Source: Azolla caroliniana
Lineage: Eukaryota > Polypodiophyta
Assembly: GCA_043228905.1 (NCBI GenBank)
Contig: JBHGNT010000022.1
Span: forward strand, 5,704,001 to 5,768,000
DNA: 64,000 nt
Direction: 5' to 3'
Below the pieces are notes generated by a model that did not search any database, was not told the DNA's origin, and worked only from the letters and a program-made list of their open reading frames with translations. Within the stretch, counting starts at the first letter, position 1, and the number at the start of each line of letters is the position of its first letter. The translations under genes and the position numbers were made by a program. Below are positions 10,316-20,451 of this stretch, one piece after another.

Positions 10316-11891
10316 TGTTGAGTCCAACTCTAACTCATTTCTACACTTGTCCGACTCCGACCTTCCGATCTTGGGTAGCCGACCGACTAACAAAGGCCTA
10401 CGATCCTAGCCTAGTACATAGGCATATTTTTGGGAGTTAGTGCCTGTCATTCAGTATGAGCATTGAAGTACTTGTCAATACATCTATCAATCCTTTTAAG
10501 GACTTGTATAAAAGTTCTCTCTGAGCACATTAGTATGTACAAAGTATTTGTTTGAAATTAGAGTTTTTGTGTGTTCTGCTCTCGTTTTCTCTCCCGTGTT
10601 CTCTCTGTATTCTTTCAAGCTTTCCATTAAGCCTTCGTTCTATTTCTATTGCTATTTGGCTGAGGCGGTTGTTTCTACGAGCTTCTACACGTAACTCTTG
10701 ACATGGTTTTAGATCGTGAGGGTTGAGAATCCTCTACTTCTGACAAACACTTAACTTAGTCAAACCCTAACACCCGATAAAAACAAACAAGAAGAAAAAT
10801 GACATGGACAAAAGCATGGCAAGCTCGCTTCCTACAAAAAAGCTCGACTGGAGCAACTATGCATCTTGGTCGTACAAGATGCACCAGTACCTGTTGGGGC
10901 ATGGCTATTAGAGTTACGCGGAACCGGCACACAAGGACTTCCTAGTGTGGAAACAAGCAGCGAGCAGTGTTGTACTGCCTCGCGTCCTGTGTGCATGACT
11001 AGATGTTGGGCTACATCAAAGATGTGAAAACGCCGAAGATGGCCTAGGAAAATCTGAAAAAGATTTTCGTCGTGAGTACCACGACCCTAAAGTTGCAATT
11101 CCAGAAAGAGCTCAACAATATCTGGTAGAAGGATATGTCAATCACTCACTACACCAAAATAAAGGAGATCTAGAATGCCCCGGGATCCATCAATATGATG
11201 GTGGATGAAGACAAGATGATACAGATCTGCCTTGGTGGTCTAGCGTAGAGGTACGGGCCAATCCGGACGGCAATATGCACACGGAAGAAGCCACCGTTCT
11301 TCTTCGTCTTGCAATCGATGCTAATGGTTGACGAAAACCACACGAGTGGGTCGAGGACCACGCAATCAGATAGCCGGATTCTATAGACGGAGGTGGATCA
11401 ACATGCAATGGTGGCAGCCGACAAGAGCAAGAAAGAATTCATTGAGGTTGTGTTGACATCTGTTCTGGACCGTGCACAAGCAGGGGCAGTGGAGGCAACG
11501 CTGGAAACTGGTATTGTAGCCGAAAAGGTCACCAAGAGAGCGAGTGGTGGAAGAAGCGTGCCGATTTGAACAAATCCAGATCCTGCAAAGCCAAACATGG
11601 AAATCGACAGAGCTGGCACTATGCCGAAGAATTAGAAGGATTCGGAACCGGAAAAATCGGAAAGGGGCCAGCCTTTGTGATGAAACACAAGGCAAACTCG
11701 ATGGAGAACACCGCCTCACAATCAGACGAGGCGTGGTACGTTGACTCCGGAGCATCAAATCATATGGAGAGCCATGAAGGATGGTTCTCATATCTAGAGA
11801 AACAGAAGCAACTAAGAGTGGCGAAACCGGAGATGACACTTCGCACCCAGTCTAACATGTCGGTGAAGTCCCTCTTAGTCATGTCGAACAG
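10316..11891 (+). mobile_element. Copia-A' relic, outermost host of the nest
   Basis: A 388-base LTR (10316-10703, TGTTGAGT to TTGACA) aligns along its length with the 389-base LTRs of the young Copia-A, including GAGCATTGAAGTACT and GGACTTGTATAAAAGT. A degraded Met-tRNA primer-binding site (TGGTTTTAGA) follows at 10704. Gag and protease follow, and at 11892 the frame is cut by a Copia-B LTR. The rest of this element is not found beyond the nest. Confidence 0.75.
10804..11891 (+). pseudogene. Copia-A' gag-protease
   Basis: It starts MDKSMASSLPTKKLDWSNYA and aligns with the young Copia-A gag (UBN2-type; MHQYLLGHGY is shared). The codon for the Trp after HGY is now TAG (10909-10911), and several frameshifts follow. 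From 11566 an open frame reaches the protease: AFVMKHKANSM, then WYVDSGASNHMESHEGWFSY with its DSG active site at about 11,745. The frame ends where Copia-B integrated. Not functional. Confidence 0.75.
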
Positions 11892-12548
11892 TGTCAGGAA
11901 TATGTCCCTCCTGTGGGAGGCGCCGATTGTTCAACTGAGTAAGAGCCGACAATCGATGGCAAGGAATAGCCGACTGTTCGGGATAAGATTCGATAGTAGA
12001 AGACTTGGAGAGTTGACAGTAAATGATCCAAGTCGAGGATAAGACCGAATAGTCGGGCTGACCGGATGGTTGACGACAAGCCCGACTAGTCGGGCCAATT
12101 GGGCAGTCAACACAGGAGTCGACTAGTCGGCTAATTAACAGATAGAGTTATAACAATAATAATAACAATTATATTTGTAAATATCCCATATTGTGTATAA
12201 ATATAAATATACCTATAATTGAAGAGATGTGATGTCGAATAGAGTTTCTGTACTATAGAACGGGGAGAGAAAAAGAAGAAGAATGGCACGTGAGAGAGAG
12301 AGCTCGCATGTAAACACGGTTGAAGAGATACTTCTTGTCTGAACCCTAAGGGGAATCCTCTGCTGTGCAGAGGTTGTAATCAATTTTTCCTTCTCTTTTT
12401 TACCCACGAATATAGTGAAGATCTATTCCCTCGTTAAAAGCTGTGTATATTGAGTACTATGCATATTCTTGTATATTGTTGTTGTTTGTTTTCGTCTTGT
12501 GTATTTCTAGTCGATCCATCTTGCCTACTTGCAGTTCATTTCACAACA
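11892..12548 (+). repeat. 5' LTR of Copia-B copy 2
   Basis: It begins TGTCAGGAATATGTCCCTCC, the start also seen at 61316 and (inverted) at 45020. It ends in TTTCACAACA just before a Met-tRNA primer-binding site TGGTATTAGAG at 12552. TATA-like ATAAATATAAATATACC lies near 12,195. It contains a cluster of CGACTAGTCGG-type short palindromes at 12,040-12,135. Confidence 0.75.
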
Positions 12549-12576
12549 AATTGGTATTAGAGTGACAAAGTGAAAC

Positions 12577-12907
12577 ATGGAAGGAGGTGTGAGTGGTTTT
12601 CCAAGAATGATGGCCCTAAACTCACTCAACTACGCAGACTAGAAGATCAAAATGGAGGATCTTCTCATCATCAAAGATCTGTATGAACCCATTGACAGAG
12701 AGAAAATACCCATGGGGGTATTAGAGTTTGAATGGAAACTCAACAAGAAGGTGATGGACACCATCAGACAATGCATAGATGTCAGTGTCCTTATCATGTG
12801 GCGAATGACACAAATGCCTACAAGATGTGGCAGAAATTGTCAAGGTTGTACGAGAGGAAGAAGCCCTCAACAAAACATCTTTGATGAGAAAGATAGTAAG
12901 GTTGAAA
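12577..12907 (+). pseudogene. Copia-B copy 2 gag N-terminus
   Basis: The start MEGGVSGFPRMMALNSLNYA is the gag N-terminus of this family. The next Trp codon is TAG at 12640-12642. The frame reopens at 12652 with MEDLLIIKDLYEPIDREKIP, GVLEFEWKLNKK and TIRQCIDVSVL, as in the copy at 62 kb. A frameshift occurs near 12,790. It stops at 12907 at the TGAAA target site of LTR X. Confidence 0.75.
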
Positions 12908-13194
12908 TGTTAACCGTTCTGCCGGAAACACCTTCGATATGCCTACAAGCTATCGGTATCAAGGGAAGTGTAATCGTGAAGACTTGTGCACGGAGATGTC
13001 GTTAGGGGAAGAACACGGAGAACATACCCGGGATAGAGACCGGGTCGTATACGTAGTTGAGACCTTAGAAACGACGGCACACAGATGAAAACAACAAGAG
13101 CTAATAGATATGTATTACTGCAATAGTTAGCGAGGATTACAAAACACGGCCCACAGCCGGTAGCCTTACGAAGCTCTTATAACTATGAAATGAC

Positions 13195-14019
13195 TAACGA
13201 GAACTACACGTCGGCTATGCGCAACGCTCGGCCACAACCGAGCTTAGAATCATACACAAAAAAAACAGGAATGAATGCCCGACACAGTGAAGAGAAGAGT
13301 ACACAGGATGTTTACGTGGAAAACCCAAACTAGCAAAAACCCACGGCAGCCCACAGGCCGCTAACTATCACTATGTTACAGTGTACAATAGTAAAGCACC
13401 GAGGCAACAACCTCGAGCTTTCTATCTTCGCCACAGGCGGCGGTTACAACAGAGGCAACGACCTCTTCCTCTCTCTCTCTCTCTCTCTCTCTATACACAT
13501 TTACGCGCTCTGATCTCTTTTGCCAACAAGAATGACAACAACACTCTACATCACACCCAATAAGTTTGCCCTAAGTCATATTTATACTAATATGACTTTT
13601 CGGCTATTTACAAATATAGCCCTGATGGACTCTTAGAAACATATTTATGAATATGTCTCTTCATCCGGTGAGCACTCCTCACCGGGTCTTCACCATCCGG
13701 CTCTCCGTAGCCGGGTACTCCTCATCCGGTTCTCACCGGGTCTGCACCATCCGGCTCTCCGTAGCCGAGTACTCCTCATCCGGTTCTCACCGGGTCTACA
13801 CCATCCGGCTCTCCGAAGCCGGGTACTCCTCATCCGGTTCTCACCGGGTCTACACCATCCGGCTCTCCGAAGCCGGGTACTCCTCATCCGGTTCTCACCG
13901 GGTCTGCACCATCCGGCTCTCCGAAGCCGGGTACTCCTCATCCGGTTTCGGCCTCGGCCGAGTTTTCTCATCAGCACTATTCTTCTCCCTTCCCATCTGG
14001 AGGGACCTGTCTCCCAACA
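13195..14019 (-). repeat. 3' LTR of Copia-C
   Basis: Minus strand begins TGTTGGGAGACAGGTCCCTC. About five 54-base units (13,680-13,950) with CCGGGTACTCCTCATCCGG form a minisatellite. A CT microsatellite lies at 13,467-13,492. The unit length is a multiple of three, which keeps spurious frames open on both strands. It matches the right LTR (23859-24684) and the solo LTR at 43059. Confidence 0.9.
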
Positions 14020-14033
14020 AACTCCCCCTTCAC

Positions 14034-14645
14034 TCCGGCATGGGGTGTGTTACTAGTCTGATCCGCTTCCGGCATGCATCCAGCTTGTCGGGTATCAGCA
14101 CTTTGGTCAGCATATCTGACCCGTTCTCGGCTGTGTGGATCTTCGTCAACGCAAACTCCTGGTCATCTACTCTTTCCCGGATCCAGTGATACCTTCGTTG
14201 GATATGCTTCGTCCGGGAATGGTAGGCCGCATTCTTATCAAGGTGGATGGCACTTTGATTGTCGCAATAGAGCCGGTATTCATCTTGCCGAATACCGAGC
14301 TCTCCGATGAAGTCCTTCATCCATAATATTTCCTTGCCAGCTTCCACAGCCGCCATGTACTCTGCCTCCATGGTTGACAATGCAACCGTCTTCTGCAACC
14401 TCAACTGCCACGATACAGCTCCCCCTGCATATGTCATTACATACCCGGATGTAGACCGGTTGGTATCCACATCAGCCGACATGTCTAAATCGGTGAAACC
14501 GTCAAGTTGAGGGTCTCCATAGCCAAATCGGAGACACATATTGGTAGTGCCTTTCAAGTACCTGAGTATCCATTTGACCGCGTTCCAGTGCTCCTTGCCG
14601 GGATTGATCATAAACCGGCTCACCACTCCGACTGTGTATCCTATA
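14034..14645 (-). pseudogene. Copia-C pol C-terminal part (RT end, RNase H)
   Basis: This is the 3' part of the pol split by Copia-A. The frame resumes at the CTATA target site with YTVGVVSRFMINPGKEHW, then WILRYLKGTTNMCLRFG, followed by RNase H: GFTDLDMSADVDTNRSTSGY (first Asp of the active site), SWQLRLQKTVALSTMEAEYM (Glu), EYRLYCDNQSAI (Asp) and HSRTKHI. The frame is open to the stop near 14,034, close to the polypurine tract. Its upstream half is at 20452-22940. Confidence 0.9.
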
Positions 14646-15034
14646 TGTTGAGAGACAAGCTCAACATCGGCCAGATTGGCTGAAGAAGCCGAGGACCGGA
14701 TCGGCTGGGACCGATCGGTTAGGCCGAGTGCGTAAACCGGGAGGTCGTTAGGAAAGATATTCCGTGAGGAATATATTTGGGAGTTAGTGTAGGAGCTCTT
14801 AATGAGCATTGAAGTACTGTCAGTACTTCGCTCAGTCCTTCTAGGACTTGTATAAAAGTGCTCACTGAGCACGTCTTATGTACACAGAGATTGAGTATTA
14901 TTGTAAAATATAGTTTTTTGAGTTTCTCTCTCTGTCTCTCCCGCGTATACCGTGTAAGCTCAAGCTCTCCATTAAACCTGTGTTTCCTTCCTCTGTTCTG
15001 TCTTCATGCCTGCTTCCGCACGCTACTTTCTACA
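14646..15034 (+). repeat. 5' LTR of Copia-A
   Basis: TGTTGAGAGACAAG to CGCTACTTTCTACA. TATA-like GACTTGTATAAAAGTGC lies near 14,846. The RNA start probably follows within about 30 bases. It is followed without a spacer by the primer-binding site. Confidence 0.95.
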
Positions 15035-15106
15035 TGGTATCAGAGTGCGAGGGTTGAGAACCTCTCTGCAGCCGACACAGCTTGCCGAAGAAGAACAAGA
15101 AGAACG

Positions 15107-16060
15107 ATGGATAGAGGCATGGTGAGCTCGCTTCCAACAGAGAAGCTCGATAGAACCAACTACGCGTCTTGGTCCTACAAGATGCACCAGTACCTGCTCG
15201 GGCATGGCTACTGGAGTTATGTCGAAGGAGCTAATGACGCGGCACCCGAATCGACACACAGAGACTTCCCGTCGTGGGAGCAATCAGCGAGCAGGGTACT
15301 ATACTGCTTCGCGTCGTGTGTGGGCGAACAACTATTGAGCTATGTTCAGGATGCAAAGACACCGAAGGGTGCGTGGGAAAATCTGAAGAAGATTTTCGCC
15401 GCAAGCACCATAGCCAGGAAGCTTCAGCTCCGACAGGAGTTGAGCAACCTACGACAACGCGACTTGTCGGTGGCGGACTATACCTCGAAGATCAAGGATA
15501 TCTACGACTCCCTCGCGTCCATAGAGGTGAACATCGAGGAGAGCAAGATGGTCCAGATCTGTCTCAGAGGTTTGGCATCGATGTTCGGAGCGTTCCGAAC
15601 GGCTATGTGTACCCGGGAGAATACGCCGTCCTTTTTCGACTTACAATCGATGCTCCTGGTAGAGGAGAACCACGCGGGTGCGTCGACAAGCACGCACACC
15701 GACAGCAAGATGTTGTACATGGAGGGAGAAAGGCCACGTGGTCATGGCGGACGAGGCAAGTCGGTACGCAATGGAAGCGGCCGACGAGATTAAGGAAGAA
15801 GGCACCGAAGTGATGCTGACAGCAACTCCGGACCCTTCGGAAACAGGGGGAGTCGAAGCGATGAGAACCGGCAAGGGAAGGCCATTGCGGAGTGCTGGTA
15901 TTGTGGCAAGAAACGCCACAGGGAAAGTGAGTGCTGGAAGAAGCGTGCCGATTCGAAGAGAACTGGTTCCGGGAACGGCTCCAGACATACCGACAAGGGA
16001 AATCGGCAGCGATCACACTACGCCCAAGACTCTGGGAGAGCCGGAGAAGGGACTGCCTTT
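15107..16060 (+). pseudogene. Copia-A gag
   Basis: The first ATG after the leader gives MDRGMVSSLPTEKLDRTNYA. A UBN2-type gag domain follows (SWSYKMHQYLLGHGYWSYVE, LQLRQELSNLRQRDLSVADY, LRGLASMFGAFRTAM) to residue about 200. An in-frame TAA at 15791-15793 ends it after 229 residues. The same frame then continues with a CCHC knuckle CWYCGKKRHRESEC (from 15893) and runs into protease. The TAA therefore looks like a point mutation that separates capsid from nucleocapsid. Gag would form the virus-like particle in the cytoplasm. Confidence 0.9.
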
Positions 16061-19000
16061 GTGACGAGACACGAAGCAAACTCAATGAAACAGAGCACCC
16101 CGAGATCGGACGAGGTGTGGTACGTAGACTCCGGCACGTCAAACCACATGACGAGCCATAAGGAGTGGTTCTCGTACCTTGAAAGACCGATACAACCTGG
16201 AGTAGTCGCAACAGGAGACGACACTCCGCATCCGATCGCGAATGTCGGAGAAGTTCCCCTTAGCCATGTTGGGCAGAAAGGGAAACTCATGAACGTGCTG
16301 CACGTTCCGACAATCACGAAGAACTTGGTCTCGGTCGGACAGATCGTCGACCAAGGGATGGAGGTTCGGTTTACACACCTCGGGTGCTTCATTGAGGAAG
16401 AAGGCCGTGTGATTGCCCGAGGGCGCAGAGACGGGAGAATGTTCATCCTCGACTCCACTAACGGCGGCACCGCAATGTTCGCGAAGGGACAAAAGACCGA
16501 GTCGGATCTCGACTTGTGGCACAAGCGGATAGGCCACGTCAACTACCAACGACTTCAAGATCTGCAATCGAAACAGGTAGTGTTCGTATTGCCCAAATTT
16601 AGTGGCCGAAAGGCACAAATTTGTGAAGCCTGCCAGCTCGGGAAGCAACACCGACTTCCCTTCCCCAACGAGCGAAACCGGAGCCGGAACAAGCTCGACC
16701 TTATACACTCCGATGTATGGGGACCGGCACAAAACGTTAGTCTTGGCGGGAGCCGATATTTCGTCTCCTTCATCGACGACCACACGCGGCACACGTGGAT
16801 CTACCTCATTGAGAGGAAAAGCGAAGTCTTCGACTGTTTCCGGGACCTCAAAGGGTTTGTGGAAGCCGAAACGGGACGAAAGATCAAGTGCCTGCGGTCG
16901 GATGGCGGGAAAGAGTACTTTTCCGGTCAATTCAACGGTTACCTACAACAAATGGGAATTCGGCGCGAATTCAGTTGTAGATACACGCCGGAACAGAACG
17001 GCGTGGCCGAGAGGAAGAATCGGTCAATTGTGGAAGCGGCACGGGCAATGCTGGAGGAGAAGAGCTTGCCCAAGTTCTACTGGGCCGAAGCAGTAAGGAC
17101 CGGGATATACATCCAGAACCGGATCGGAGACAAGTGTCAGTGCACGAGCTATATTTCGGAACGAAGCCGAACTTGCGACACTTGAGGGTGTTCAGTAGCA
17201 TTGCGTATGTGCATGTACCGAAGGAGAAGAGGAGGAAGCTAGACGCAAAGGCCGAGAAGTGCATCTTGGTCGGTTACTCGGACGAGCAGAAGGGTTATAA
17301 GTGCTATAACCCTCGCACCAAACAAGCGCGTGTCAGCCGCGACGTTGTGTTTGACGAGTCCGCGTCCTGGTACCTGCCCCCGACTCGGAACCCCGACCCC
17401 AATACGAGTTCTGACGATGAGGTCAATGAGGCCGAGATGCCTCTGGATGAGCCCGAAATCAAGACCCGCGAAGAGAGTCCGATTTCACTCCGGTTAAGTG
17501 GACCGATTGGATGACTGAGTCGGTATGACCAGTCCGATGAGGAGCCGGCGAGTAGTGGAGACTCGGTCGTGCATTCCCCGTGCAGGAAGCCGAGGAGACG
17601 GCTTACACGCAAAGAGAAAGGGAAGAAGAAGGTGTCGGATTCCGGCACGGATAAGAACGAATCAGACTGACGCGAGTCCGACTCCAAGGGAACCGGTGAC
17701 GGGTCTTTAAAGGTGAAGACTGCGTCGACCGAGAAGGCCTCAACATTGGCTAATGTGAGATTACGCCGATCTACCCGCCAGAAGAACCCAGTTGTGTGGT
17801 TCAGATACAACGAGTACATGGCGCATCATTATGCGTACATGACCCATGTAGCGGAAGTGCATGAGCCGGAGAGCTACGCAGAAGCGGCTAAAGATGCGAA
17901 TTGGCGTGCCGCGATGGAGGAAGAGATGCACGCATTGGCGGAGAACGAGACCTGGGACCTGGTTGATGCACCGAAGGGGGTAAAACCGATCGGGTGTAGG
18001 TGGGTGTACAAGGTCAAGTACAACACCGATGGCTCGGTCAACCGGTACAAGGCTCAGCTAGTGGCAAAGGGCTACGCGCAGAAACACGGCATCGACTACG
18101 ATGAGACGTTTGCGCCGGTCGCGAAAATGACGACCGTCCGTGTTTTGCTCGCAGTAGCCGCGGCCAAGGGGTGGCACTTACATCAGATGGATGTAAAGAA
18201 TGCGTTCCTGCAAGGTGACCTTGAGGAACAGGTGTACATGGTGCAGCCCCCCGGATTTCACTCTGGAACGAACTCCTCGGCAGTATGCCGACTGAAGAAG
18301 TCCCTTTACGGACTGAAGCAAGCCCCGCGTGCCTAGAACGCGAAGATCACGCAACAATTGCGTCGGATGGGCTTCGTCACGTCAAAATCGGACTCTTCCC
18401 TGTTCATCCGGAAAGGTCGACTCGGACCGGTTAGTATTTTACTATATGTTGATGACTTGGTCATCACCGGCGCCGACCTCGGTGAAATCGACCGCGTGAA
18501 ACTCTAGCTTGCGGCATCGTTCAACATGAAGGATCTGGGGGACCTTCATTACTTCCTCAGGATCGAAGTGATCCGTACCACCGAAGGCATATTGATCAGC
18601 CAACGTCATTACGTGCTGAATATGCTCTTCAAACTCAGGATGGCCAACTGTAAGTCCATCTCGACTCCTCTCGACAGAACCATCAAGCTTCGTCCCGATA
18701 CGGGAAAGGTATGCGACCCGATGAGGTTCCGAAAAATTGTCGGAAGCCTCATATACTTGACCATCACCCGACCTGACCTCCGACCTCAGTTATCCGGTCG
18801 GGGTGATCAGTCAGTTCATGGTGTGACCTACCGAGGAGCACCTTCAGTGTGCGCAACGCATACTTCGGTATGTCAACAGCACTAAGGACCGGGGACTGCT
18901 ATATCAGACCGGTGCAGCCGCGCAGTTAGTCGGCTACACTGATGTTGATTGGGCTGGCAACGCCGCCGATCGCCGATCCACGTCTGGATACGCGTTCTCC

Positions 19001-19490
19001 CTCAGGAGTGCCGCGATCGCGTGGAGCAGTAAGAAGCAGCCGACAGTTGCACTGTCGAGCACCGAAGCTGAGTACCGAGGAGCGGCTGTCGCGACATGCG
19101 AAGCCATATGGTTGAAGCGGCTACTTAAGGACCTACAAGAGGAGGTGTCAGATCCGACGACGATCTACTGCGATAACCTCAGCAGCATCCAGCTCGCGAA
19201 GAACCCCGTTTTTCACGCATGGACCAAGCACATTGAGGTGCACTACCATTTCGTCCGTGAGCGTGTCCTTTCCGGTGAAGTCGAACTTCAGTACGTGCCG
19301 ACGGATCGGCAGACTGCCGACATCTTCACAAAGCCGCTTGGTCTAGACAAGTTGCGGCAATTCTCAGGTGCGCTCGGGTTGCGTCACCTTGACGTGCCGA
19401 ACTTGAGGGGGAGAACAGTCCCGAACGACCAAGCAAAGCAACAGGAAAGGAGCGGACACCGCGACACCGAGTCGGTTGTCGAGTTCGACA
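16061..19490 (+). pseudogene. Copia-A pol: protease, integrase, RT, RNase H
   Basis: Protease WYVDSGTSNHM (DSG at 16127). Pre-integrase zinc segment LWHKRIGHVNYQRL to CEACQLGKQH. Integrase core with all three acids in HSDVWGP, LRSDGGKEYF and PEQNGVAERKNRS. A frameshift near 17,135, then FGTKPNLRHLRVFSSIAYVH. After a stop at 17512-17514, RT from [20 protein letters not shown] through [23 protein letters not shown] and LLYVDDLVITG (about 18,440). TAG codons at 18334 and 18505 replace Trp and Gln. A second frame change near 18,800 precedes RNase H (GYTDVDWAGNAADRRSTSGY, ALSSTEAEYRG, IYCDNLSSIQL). Few lesions, consistent with youth. Confidence 0.9.
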
Positions 19491-19690
19491 TCGGATCGGC
19501 TGAAGAAGCCGAGGGCGGACCCGCAGAAAGGTTCGGAAGCAGACAGAAGGGGGAGAACAGTCCCGAACGACCAAGCAAAGCAACAGGAAAGGAGCGGACA
19601 CCGCGACACCGAGTCGGTTGTCGAGTTTGACATCGGATCGGCTAAAGAAGCCGAGGGCGGACCCGCAGAAAGGTTCGGAAGCAGACAGGA
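19407..19690. repeat. 142-bp tandem duplication with PPT-like motif
   Basis: GGGGGAGAACAGTCCCGAAC begins at 19407 and again at 19549, and the two 142-base units are nearly identical. Each unit starts with a purine run resembling the element's own polypurine tract (TTGAGGGGGAG at about 20,052). A weaker GGAGGGGAGCAG follows at 19,690. It lies in the 3' untranslated region and overlaps the end of the RNase H frame. Confidence 0.9.
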
Positions 19691-20062
19691 GGGGAGCAGC
19701 CGAAGGAGAGAGCCGAAGCCAACCACGGAGATGACGCCATCGAGGGTGAGAAGACCGAAGACGAGTTGCAAACAGCCAACTCAGACGAGAGCGAAGACCG
19801 ATCGGAGGAAGCCGAGTCGGTTCAGATGTTTGATTCAGACATGCTGAATCAATCGAGGCCCAAGCGGAAGAAAAGGCAGCAGAAGAAGCGTCAACACCGC
19901 AACAACAGAAGAGCTGATGAGGTCCACATGAGCAGACAAGCCGACCAGAAGGGTCGAAGCGCGCGGAGTTGAATAGGTCGAGGAGCGCGAGCGAGGCGAG
20001 AAGCCAGGAGGAACCGGTGCTGTGAAGATCCCAAAGAGCCTCAAGTTGAGCTTGAGGGGGAG

Positions 20063-20451
20063 TGTTGAGAGACAAGCTCAACATCAGCCAGATCGGCTGA
20101 AGAAGCCGAGAACCGGATCGGCTGGGACCGATCGGTTAGGCCGAGTGAGTAAACCGGGAGGTCGTTAGGAAAGATATTCCGTGAGGAATATATTTGGGAG
20201 TTAGTGTAGGAGCTCTTAATGAGCATTGAAGTATTGTCAGTACTTCGCTCAGTCCTTCTAGGACTTGTATAAAAGTGCTCACTGAGCACGTCTTATGTAC
20301 ACAAAGATTGAGTATTATTGTAAAATATAGTTTTTTGAGTTTCTCTCTCTGTCTCTCCCGCGTATACCGTGTAAGCTCAAGCTCTCCATTAAACCTGTGT
20401 TTCCTTCCTCTGTTCTGTCTTCATACCTGCTTCCGCACGCTACTTTCTACA
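20063..20451 (+). repeat. 3' LTR of Copia-A
   Basis: Same length and ends as the 5' copy. By eye the differences are single bases, mostly G/A or C/T, with one C/A. The following CTATA is the right target duplication inside Copia-C. Confidence 0.95.

Larger units (their letters stand above)
14646..20451 (+). mobile_element. Copia-A, complete and youngest insertion
   Basis: Two direct 389-base LTRs differ at about seven sites by eye and CTATA flanks both ends (14641-14645 and 20452-20456). The primer-binding site TGGTATCAGAGT at 15035 pairs with initiator tRNA-Met. The polypurine tract TTGAGGGGGAG is at about 20,052-20,062. It lies inside the Copia-C RT gene in opposite orientation. Order is gag, protease, integrase, RT, RNase H. 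A few stops and at least two frameshifts break the long frame. Confidence 0.95.

Noticed and set aside
13680-13950. Regular short repeats reminiscent of a CRISPR array.
   Set aside because: Units are contiguous 54-base tandem repeats without unique spacers, inside a plant LTR.
13647-14189. A 180-codon plus-strand frame of repeated SSGSHRVCTIRLSEAGY units, and mirror frames on the minus strand and at 24,318-24,698 and 42,854-43,438.
   Set aside because: They come from the 54-bp LTR minisatellite. A unit divisible by three keeps all frames open, and no protein family is implied.
19326-20084. A 252-codon minus-strand frame with serine/leucine-rich repeats.
   Set aside because: It lies antisense to the Copia-A 3' end, and its internal repeats are the 142-bp DNA duplication.
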